From a virus, in the IMG/VR virus record IMGVR_UViG_3300001683_001646, positions 1-49,464 of that record: 49,464 nt of DNA; one strand, 5' to 3'. The notes below the pieces were generated by a model. It had not been told where the DNA came from and searched no databases. It was given only the letters and a program-made list of their open reading frames with translations. A program made the position numbers and the translations under genes. The stretch's first letter is position 1; every line of letters starts with the position of its first letter. This document shows positions 7,376 to 15,400 of this stretch, in pieces.

Positions 7376-9898
7376 ATGAATGACAAAATCACGTATGAAC
7401 AAGCCTTTACAAAGTCATTAGAGTATTTTGATAATGACGAATTAGCTGCAAATGTTTTTGTAACAAAGTATGCACTAACAAATAAAGATGGTGATTTTCT
7501 CGAAGCAACACCCGATGATATGCATGAAAGAATAGCATCAGAGTTTTCCAGAGTAGAAGCAAAGTATCCCAATGCTATGACAAAAGATGAGATATTTGAC
7601 CTCTTAAGAGATTTCAAATATATAGTACCTCAGGGTTCACCCATGTCAGGAATAGGTAATACCCATCAGGTTCAATCAATATCGAACTGTTTTGTTATAG
7701 AATCGCCGTATGATTCTTACGGAGGGATTCTCAAGACCGATCAAGAGCTCGTTCAGATCGCCAAGCGCCGTGGAGGAGTAGGCTTTGACATATCAAATAT
7801 ACGACCAAAAGGGCAAACAACTGGCAATGCAGCTCGAACAACTGATGGAATTGAAGTTTTTATGGACAGATTCTCTAATTCATGTAGAGAGGTAGCTCAG
7901 GGCGGCCGCCGCGGCGCCCTTATGTTAACAATGTCTGTTCACCATCCGCAGATTAGAGATTTCATAAAGATTAAACGAGAGTTAACTAGAGTGACAGGCG
8001 CTAATATTTCAATTCGTGTAACAGATGAATTTATGCATGCAGTCAAGACAAATAATACCGTTCAGCTGCGCTGGCCAGTAGAATCAGATAACCCAGAAAT
8101 AGTTAACGAAGTAGAAGCTTGTAAGATCTGGGATGAGATTATTGAATCAGCTCATGCATCTGCCGAACCGGGTGTCTTGTTTTGGGACACAGCTACAAAC
8201 ATGACACCCTCTGATATATACGCGAAAGATGGGTTTGGATCAACATCTACAAATCCGTGTGGTGAGATTATTTTATCTCCATATGATAGTTGTCGATTAA
8301 TGTTGATTAATTTGACTTCATTTGTAACAAATTCGAGGACAAGTACTTCGACTTTTGATTACGGTAAGTTTTCAACAGTGGTTCAGCAAGCTCAGCGCTT
8401 GATGGATGATATGGTTGATTTAGAAATAGAGCAAGTCGATAAGATCCTAACAAAGATTAAAAATGATCCCGAGCCAGAGTCAGTTAAAAGAATTGAGATT
8501 GACTTGTGGACAAATGTAAAAAATCAAGCAATCGCCGGCCGGCGAACAGGTCTGGGGATTACAGGCTTGGGCGACACGCTAGCAATGTTAGGCACCAGAT
8601 ACGGATCTGACAGGTCAATCGAAATCACCGAAGAGATTTATAAGTGGCTCGCGCTTAATTCATATGAATCTTCAATCCAGCTAGCCAAAGAACGAGGCTC
8701 GTTTGATGCGTGGAACCTTGAAAAAGAAAAAAATCATCCGTTCATTAACAAAATAATATCAAAGCTATTGCCAAGTAAAGTTTCTGATTATCAAAAGTAT
8801 GGAAGAAGAAATATTGCAAATACAACAACAGCCCCCGCGGGATCTGTATCTGTATTAACTCAAACAACGTCTGGAATCGAACCAGCATTTATGCTTCATT
8901 ATACACGAAGAAAGAAACTAACTGGCCAAGATGAAAATGCGAGAGTCGACTTTATTGATGACAGCGGTGATAAGTGGCAAGAATACGCTGTATATCATCA
9001 TGGATTCAAGCGTTGGATGAACTGCATGGAAAAATTAGATCCAGGCCTCTTCAACGACCTTACAACTGCTGAGATGATTACAATGAGCCCTTACGTTGGT
9101 TCAACTGCTGGCGAAATTGATTGGGTCGCAAAGGTCCAAATGCAAGCTGCTGCGCAGAAGTGGGTATGTCATGCGATTTCTAATACCACAAACTTACCTG
9201 CCGAAGCCGATGTCGAGACTGTCAAGCAAGTCTACATGACCGGTTGGGAGCTTGGTTGTAAAGGTGTCACAGTATATAGGGATGGTTCACGCGCAGGAGT
9301 ATTAGTTCAAACTAATAATAATGAAATCGCCACGCAAGACATGCTATTCAAAACCAATTCGGCTCCAAAGCGCTTAAAGGAACTTGATTGTGATATTCAT
9401 CAAGCTTCTATCTCCGGGGAACCATGGACAATCATCATAGGATTGCTTGAGTCTCGACCTTATGAAATTTTTGGAGGTAAATCTGAATACGTTGAGATTC
9501 CTCGAAAGTATAAAAGTGGTTCCCTAATTAAGCGACCAAGAAAAACAATGAACTCTATATACGATTTAAAATTTGGAGAAGACGGTAATGAAGTCATTGT
9601 GAAAGATATTGTGAAGATATTTGACAATCCCAATCACTCTGCATTTACAAGGACATTATCGTTAGCATTGAGACACGGTGCGCCCGTTCATTATATTTGT
9701 GAACAATTGCAAAAAGATAGAGACGCAGATCTATTTTCTTTTTCAAAAGTTATTTCTCGATGTTTAAAGAAGTATATCACTGATGGAACAAAAGCAAGTA
9801 ATGGAGTTTTTGATACAGCATGTTGTGACAATCCAAATATAATCTATCAAGAAGGCTGTGCTACATGTGCAAACTGTGGTATGGCTAAGTGCGGATGA
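7376..9898 (+). CDS. nrdJ: Class II (B12-dependent) ribonucleotide reductase
   Basis: An 840-residue enzyme that makes deoxyribonucleotides with adenosylcobalamin, so it needs no separate radical subunit. ATG 7376 is used behind TTGGAG (7365-7370); an in-frame GTG 36 nt upstream lies inside the helicase gene. The substrate site is visible as NCFVIES, RRGGVGFDIS and the radical site N293-P-C295-G-E297. The C-terminus ends in CATCANCGMAKCG, a Cys-rich tail typical of NrdJ proteins. It heads a run with IscU, IscA and a ClpP-like protease. Class II enzymes work with or without oxygen, which suits phages of varied marine hosts. Confidence 0.92.
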   Translation: MNDKITYEQAFTKSLEYFDNDELAANVFVTKYALTNKDGDFLEATPDDMHERIASEFSRVEAKYPNAMTKDEIFDLLRDFKYIVPQGSPMSGIGNTHQVQSISNCFVIESPYDSYGGILKTDQELVQIAKRRGGVGFDISNIRPKGQTTGNAARTTDGIEVFMDRFSNSCREVAQGGRRGALMLTMSVHHPQIRDFIKIKRELTRVTGANISIRVTDEFMHAVKTNNTVQLRWPVESDNPEIVNEVEACKIWDEIIESAHASAEPGVLFWDTATNMTPSDIYAKDGFGSTSTNPCGEIILSPYDSCRLMLINLTSFVTNSRTSTSTFDYGKFSTVVQQAQRLMDDMVDLEIEQVDKILTKIKNDPEPESVKRIEIDLWTNVKNQAIAGRRTGLGITGLGDTLAMLGTRYGSDRSIEITEEIYKWLALNSYESSIQLAKERGSFDAWNLEKEKNHPFINKIISKLLPSKVSDYQKYGRRNIANTTTAPAGSVSVLTQTTSGIEPAFMLHYTRRKKLTGQDENARVDFIDDSGDKWQEYAVYHHGFKRWMNCMEKLDPGLFNDLTTAEMITMSPYVGSTAGEIDWVAKVQMQAAAQKWVCHAISNTTNLPAEADVETVKQVYMTGWELGCKGVTVYRDGSRAGVLVQTNNNEIATQDMLFKTNSAPKRLKELDCDIHQASISGEPWTIIIGLLESRPYEIFGGKSEYVEIPRKYKSGSLIKRPRKTMNSIYDLKFGEDGNEVIVKDIVKIFDNPNHSAFTRTLSLALRHGAPVHYICEQLQKDRDADLFSFSKVISRCLKKYITDGTKASNGVFDTACCDNPNIIYQEGCATCANCGMAKCG

Positions 9899-9922
9899 AT
9901 AGTTAAATAAGGAAGGGAGCTG

Positions 9923-10447
9923 ATGTCATATTCAGCAAAAGTTATTGATCACTTTGACAACCCAAGAAATATGGGAAGCTTAGATAAGAATGACACTCAA
10001 GTTGGAACCGGTATCGTCGGAGCCCCCGCCTGTGGAGATGTAATGAAGCTACAACTTAAGATTAATGAAAAGGGTATAATTGAAGAAGCTAAGTGGAAAA
10101 CTTTTGGATGTGGGTCTGCTATAGCTTCTAGCTCATTAATTACAACTTGGGTTAAGGGAAAGACGTTAGAAGAAGCAGAAGTTATTAAAAATTCTGAAAT
10201 AGCACAAGAGCTTTCCCTCCCACCTGTTAAGATTCATTGTTCCGTTCTTGCAGAGGATGCGATCAAGGCTGCTATTAAGGATTATAGGAATAAAAATTTG
10301 GCAAAAAACAAAACTTTTGAAGATGACTGGAGTTGTACTAGTCAAGGAGAATTAATCGAATCAGGATATCTAGATCAATCAATCAAGGATTGTGAAGAAG
10401 AATACGAAGCAGAAATTGATCTTTACACGACATATGGCGGCGATTAA
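9923..10447 (+). CDS. iscU: IscU/NifU-like iron-sulfur cluster scaffold
   Basis: A 174-residue scaffold on which iron-sulfur clusters are built before transfer to target proteins. The three cluster Cys and the assisting Asp are present at the same numbering as in E. coli IscU: C37 and D39 (GAPACGDV), C63 (FGCGSAIASSS) and H105-C106 (KIHCSVLAEDAIK). It extends about 45 residues beyond the usual IscU end, with a Cys-containing, acidic tail of unknown role (WSCTSQGEL, then KDCEEEYEAEIDLYTTYGGD). The next gene encodes IscA. No cysteine desulfurase is seen, so sulfur would have to come from the host IscS. Confidence 0.92.
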   Translation: MSYSAKVIDHFDNPRNMGSLDKNDTQVGTGIVGAPACGDVMKLQLKINEKGIIEEAKWKTFGCGSAIASSSLITTWVKGKTLEEAEVIKNSEIAQELSLPPVKIHCSVLAEDAIKAAIKDYRNKNLAKNKTFEDDWSCTSQGELIESGYLDQSIKDCEEEYEAEIDLYTTYGGD

Positions 10448-10459
10448 AAGGAGAGTCCA

Positions 10460-10786
10460 ATGGCAATAACAATGACAGAAAACGCAAAAATCAAAATTAA
10501 ATCTTTACTTCTCCAGCGCCAAACGCCTGACAACTATCTTCGAATAGGTCTTCAAGGTGGTGGCTGCTCTGGTTTTAAGTATAAGTATGAGTTTATTACT
10601 GTCCCCAATGAAAAAGATAAAGTTTTTGAATTTGATGATATCAAGATTTGTATAGATATAAAATCTTATTTATTTCTCAATGGTGTAGAAATAGATTATG
10701 AAGAAGACCTTTTTAAATCTGGTCTAGTGTTTAAAACGCCCAACGCAAAAAGAACTTGTGGTTGCGGTGAATCAGTAGCTTTTTAG
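10460..10786 (+). CDS. iscA: IscA/ErpA/HesB-like iron-sulfur carrier
   Basis: A 108-residue A-type iron-sulfur carrier. The conserved Cys triad is intact: C36 in GGGCSGFKY, and C100 and C102 in the terminal TCGCGESVAF. The length is the family norm. It starts 12 nt after iscU behind AAAGGAGAG, so the two are co-translated. The pair could support cluster insertion into host or phage proteins during infection. Which protein receives the cluster cannot be told from the sequence. Confidence 0.93.
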   Translation: MAITMTENAKIKIKSLLLQRQTPDNYLRIGLQGGGCSGFKYKYEFITVPNEKDKVFEFDDIKICIDIKSYLFLNGVEIDYEEDLFKSGLVFKTPNAKRTCGCGESVAF

Positions 10787-10797
10787 GAGTAGAAAAG

Positions 10798-11400
10798 ATG
10801 AATTGGACAAGTAGAGTCTCGCCCCTTTTAAAGGAAGTAGAGCTTCGAAAGAATCCCGTAATGGTTAGAGTAAATAAATTTGATGAAAAGTCTGCTAAAG
10901 AATTTCAAGAGCAAGTAGCTTTAGCACATAATACAGGACAAAAAGTCATCCCTGTTATCATTGATTCGTATGGTGGCCAGGTTTATAGTTTAATGGCTAT
11001 GATAAGCGCCATAAAACATTCAGAATTACCGATAGCCACCATCGTTGAAGGCAAAGCTATGTCTTGTGGTGCCATACTTTTTTCTTTTGGAGAAGAAGGG
11101 CTCAGATTTATGGACCCGGATGCAACATTAATGATCCATGATGTTTCATCGATGAACTGGGGAAAGAACGAAGAGGTTCAAGCATCCGCAGAGGAAACCG
11201 CGAGACTTAATAGTAAAATCTACACAATGATGGCACGAAATTGTGGAAAGAAAGATGACTATTTTCTTAAAGTTGTGCACAAGAAGGGCCATGCCGATTG
11301 GTTCCTAGATGCTGAAGAAGCAAAGAAGCACAAAATAGCAAATCAGCTAAGAGTTCCTAAACTTTCCATTTCAGTTGATGTTAATATAGATCTGGAGTAA
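10798..11400 (+). CDS. ClpP-like serine protease
   Basis: A 200-residue peptidase of the ClpP/crotonase fold. The catalytic triad can be placed: Ser89 in GKAMSCGA, His114 in LMIHDVSS, and Asp167 in HADWFLDAEEAKKHKI. IDSYGGQVY at 56-63 is the oxyanion Gly-Gly loop. Family members are host ClpP-type degradative proteases or, in many phages, head maturation proteases. No ClpX is seen. Given the many proteins here with a possible cleavable head-targeting tag, a role as prohead protease is an option, although its location beside metabolic genes fits a regulatory protease equally well. Confidence 0.85.
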   Translation: MNWTSRVSPLLKEVELRKNPVMVRVNKFDEKSAKEFQEQVALAHNTGQKVIPVIIDSYGGQVYSLMAMISAIKHSELPIATIVEGKAMSCGAILFSFGEEGLRFMDPDATLMIHDVSSMNWGKNEEVQASAEETARLNSKIYTMMARNCGKKDDYFLKVVHKKGHADWFLDAEEAKKHKIANQLRVPKLSISVDVNIDLE

Positions 11401-11404
11401 AAGG

Positions 11405-12352
11405 ATGGATAAAGATTTTTATAATAAATCAAGCGCAGATAGCTTAGGCTGGACCCCTTCGTGGTTTGGCTGCGATGAGTTTGATTATAGTTTAGTGAAA
11501 GCGGTTCAAAAGTGGCAAAAAGCCCACGGTCTAACTGGCGACGGCCTTGTTGGTCCAACGACATATCGAAGAGTGTGGACTGAAAGAGAAGCAAGTATTT
11601 CTAATTATGAACCCACCAGACCCAGAAATTCATACAGCGATGGCGACAAACATATTGTTCATAACGGGAATTTTATTCCAATTGAATGGGATAAAGTAAT
11701 TCTCTGGGACGAAACTGATGGATTAAAGTCTAATAAGGGGTGTTATACAGACTATTCTGGAAAAGAAGATCGAAAACCAACAATGTTTGTCAACCACTGG
11801 GATGTCTGCCTTTCTTCAGAATCCTGTGCAAAAGTTCTTAATAGACGCGGAATTTCAGTTCACTTTTGTATCGACAACGATGGCACTATATACCAACTAC
11901 TTGATACACAGCACAAAGCCTGGCACGCTGGCATTCCTCGATATGAAGGAGGAAATTCAAAAGGTATTGGTGTAGAGATTTCAAATGCATACTATCTCAA
12001 ATATCAGGAGTGGTATGTTAAACACGGATTCGGGGAACGACCAGTCCAGGAGAATGGCTGGGTTCACGGAAGAAAGAAAGATCCATTTTTAGATTTTTAT
12101 ACAGTTCAGCTTCAAGCACTAAAGGCTTTGTGGAAAGCGATTCATATTGGAATCGGTATCCCGCTTGAGTATCCAAAAAACTCATCGGGATATATTGAGA
12201 CTAGTGTTCACAAAGATTGTGAAAGGGGAAAGTTCAATGGATTCTGCAATCACTACAATTTTACAAAGGGCAAAATAGACTGTGCAGGCCTGGATCTTCC
12301 ATCGCTTATAGATGAAGTTAAGCAGACACCGATGTATTGTTTAGATGAGTAG
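11405..12352 (+). CDS. N-acetylmuramoyl-L-alanine amidase endolysin
   Basis: A 315-residue lysis enzyme with two domains. An N-terminal peptidoglycan-binding domain (about 10-60; SLVKAVQKWQKAHGLTGDG then VGPTTYRRVW) is followed by an Amidase_2 zinc domain (about 95-305). FVNHWDVC near residue 130 gives the first zinc His, ISVHFCIDNDGTIYQL and WHAGIPRYEGGNSKGIGVEI give the core strands, and NHYNFTKGKIDCAG gives the later His and Asp/Cys ligands. There is no signal peptide, so a holin or other export route must exist elsewhere. It starts 4 nt after the protease gene stop. Confidence 0.88.
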   Translation: MDKDFYNKSSADSLGWTPSWFGCDEFDYSLVKAVQKWQKAHGLTGDGLVGPTTYRRVWTEREASISNYEPTRPRNSYSDGDKHIVHNGNFIPIEWDKVILWDETDGLKSNKGCYTDYSGKEDRKPTMFVNHWDVCLSSESCAKVLNRRGISVHFCIDNDGTIYQLLDTQHKAWHAGIPRYEGGNSKGIGVEISNAYYLKYQEWYVKHGFGERPVQENGWVHGRKKDPFLDFYTVQLQALKALWKAIHIGIGIPLEYPKNSSGYIETSVHKDCERGKFNGFCNHYNFTKGKIDCAGLDLPSLIDEVKQTPMYCLDE

Positions 12353-12370
12353 TGCCTATTCATTTAATTA

Positions 12371-12398
12371 AGAAGGGATATTTATATACCTCTCTTCT
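12371..12398 (+). other. Hairpin between endolysin and fibre genes
   Basis: AGAAGGGA at 12371-12378 can pair with TCTCTTCT at 12391-12398 (8 bp including one G-T) around a 12-nt AT loop. No T-run follows, so it is not a standard terminator. It could attenuate transcription or mark an RNA processing site between the metabolic and structural blocks. The rest of the 93-nt gap (12353-12445) shows no clear -35/-10 pair. Confidence 0.35.
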
Positions 12399-12445
12399 TG
12401 TATTGAATAGAATAATTAAGTTTAAGAGCATTACAAAGTGGTTAA

Positions 12446-15400
12446 ATGACAGCTATTCGTGTTGTAAGCCCATCTGGATCTGATGGATCGTTACAGTTTA
12501 AAGACAGCAATGAGTTTGCTGGTGATGCCAAGCTTACGTTTAAAGACACAACGTTATTTGTAACAGGCACGTCTGTTATAAGCGGCACTATAAAATCCAT
12601 GGGCCCATCAGGAGGAGCCCTTTCTGGATCCATAACTAGAACAAAAAATGATAAGTCGTATCTAGTTGCGGGATCAGGCGTAACAATAACATCAGCTTCT
12701 AACGGTCAGGTAACCGTTGCAATGGATCCGTTTGATTCGGACCTGGGCAACACACTTGATCAGTCATATGATGAAGGCAGTACTGGAGCAGGTGCAATCA
12801 TCACAGTTGACAATCAACCAGTCCAGGTAAGGGTTGCAGGGGCATCTTCGGTCGCATTGGTTGTAACAGGCACAGCAATCTTTGGAAGCGCTTCAGTAGC
12901 AACGTCGAATCATCTACCGCCGCTTCCAGGTACTAACGTAACGTTTTTCGTTTCAGGCGCAAAAGGTTTAGGAGTGACACCTCCGAGTACAGGTGTTGCT
13001 GTTTTCAGCGGTGATATAGTACTTAGCGGAACACTTTTTGGTGGTTCACCGCTCAAAGTAGGTAATGACTTTGAGTTTAATACAACTGATGGAACCACAC
13101 CCTCTCTTAAAAATCCATCAGGCAGTATAAAACTCTTTGCTCGAGATGAAGTAAAATTAGGTTCAGATGCTGGGACGATACGATTAATAGATTTAGGAAG
13201 CTCTGCTGCAGGCAACATATATGTAACAGGATCAGCTACTTCCACCGAACGTAAGGTTCGGATTGCGACAAAGGGCGAACTTCACCTAACGGGAGGTGTA
13301 TCATTAAGGGTAAAAGCCAATGAGTCGATATTCTCAGGAGGCGTTTCTCTTAGTGGTACTCTTGCTGCGAAAGGCCCGTTTGGCGGGGTAATTTCTGGAT
13401 CAATTAATAATACCAAAGAAGGTGTATCATATCTTGTTGCAGGATCAAATGTTACAATTACCTCTGCTTCAAATGGCCAGGTAACAATAGCTTCTTCGGG
13501 CGCCGGCGGCGGATCGATATCTGTAAGCTCTGGATCTACAACTATTTCAAGTATATCGAGAATAGACCTGACAGACGGTTTTGTTGTTAATGACTCTCAA
13601 GGTGGTATTGCTTCAATAACATCTTCAATTGGAAAGCCAGAAGATGGACTGTACACAGATGGATTATTTACGGATTTCTTATCAACAACACCGATTGGAA
13701 CAGCAATTGATAGATTTAATGAGGTTCTCAAAGCATTAGCGCCCGCTCCTGCACCAGATCTAGATAATATAAACGCCCTTCACTCAGGCTCAGGTGTATA
13801 TCTTTCGTTTGGATCGTCGAATGACTTGTCGTCAGCAACACCCGCATATTCAAATGTAGCTGCATCTGCCGGAATTAGTACCGCGGTCAATGTGAATGGA
13901 TTCTATACGATTGTTACTTCTAGTAACAATATACGAATGGGCGCGTTTGATGGCGATACACATATCACGGGCATTCTTAATAGTGATGTAGCATATAACA
14001 GTCAAGGGAATAGCATTCAGAATTATCCTGCATTCTCTTTTGGTGATGGATCTGCGGGTGTTGTACGTCTAACTGTTAATGGCTCGACTATAAAAACTGT
14101 TGATTTATCAACTGATCCGATTGGAAGCGGAACCTCAGGTCTGGGTTCAGGCTCTCATATTGATGCAAATGGATCAGGATTTAAATTCTTTTCAGCAGCG
14201 TCCACGGGCACGCTGTCAAATGGAAATGCGTTCACATCATTTAAACATAGAACAGGAAAGTTCTTTGTAGCTTCTGGGTCGCAAAGACGCGGATGGAATT
14301 ATGCAAGAATTCAGCATATCAAGACCGGATCGACTACAACTACAAATTATATAGAGTGGGTTAATGATGATGATCCAAACACTCTTGTATCGCAAGGCGC
14401 ATCATTAAGTTTTGAAGGATCGGGAAGTATACATCTCTCTGGTATCGAATACTTTAGAAGCGGTACCGGAACGTATAAAGCAAGAGTTCTAAATGCATAT
14501 AGGAATGTTTATGATACTACTAATATAACATTTACAACTTCAAATTCTGCGGCAGCAAAGTCAGGTGCTTCTTTTTCAATATCTGCTCAATCAAAACCCA
14601 CAATAGACACGGGCGCTAGTGAGACTAATGCCAAAATTCTTCACCTGACGGGATCAGCGTCTGTAGCAGCGGATTATTTTTTAAGTGGTACTATTATAGC
14701 AGGGGTATCTGTAACACATCCGCTAAAAGATAATCTATCTAATTCGGGTCAAGCGTCAACGACTGGAATATGGATGTATAATCTTTCTAATTCGTCGACA
14801 GCGTTGGTTGAGTCTTTTAGAAGAGAAGATTACAGAATAATAAGCGGTGCATATGACACTCAGGCTTCACTGTATGACGCATCAAACCAATGGGACTCTA
14901 AGAAGCATATGACGGCTTCAAATGGCGGTCATAGTAACGGTTTGTTATTTTATAGAGAACGCCTATACTCTCTAACTGCACCAAATTCGGGTGATTTTAG
15001 AGATGATAGTGATGGTGGAACATTAAATAATGCACCGCTTGAAAACCCAAATTATTCTGGAGAGACAGGTCAAAGAACTTTTTATCGATGGTTCAAAAAT
15101 GAGACAGGATCTACAAAATATGACCTATCAATCGCGATCAATGGATCCGGAGCTACGATAGTTGCAGCTGCTACTGCACTAAATTCAGGTAGGATACGCG
15201 TTTTTGTGAAATTCCCATCCGACGGATCTCGCGAGACAGGCTGGCTTGATCTTGCTACTGAATTTACGCTAGACTCATATGACGATAATGATGGCGCTCA
15301 TACTGCAAACGGATCATTAAGCTTTGATAGCACGTTAAACGCCACCAACTATGTGACACTAGGAACTGTTGGAATTGGGAACAATGAGTATATTGGTCTA

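Noticed and set aside
12379-12387. TATTTATA, the reverse complement of the T4 late promoter TATAAATA
   Set aside because: It would point leftward into the end of the endolysin gene, where no minus-strand gene exists, and such an AT string is expected by chance.
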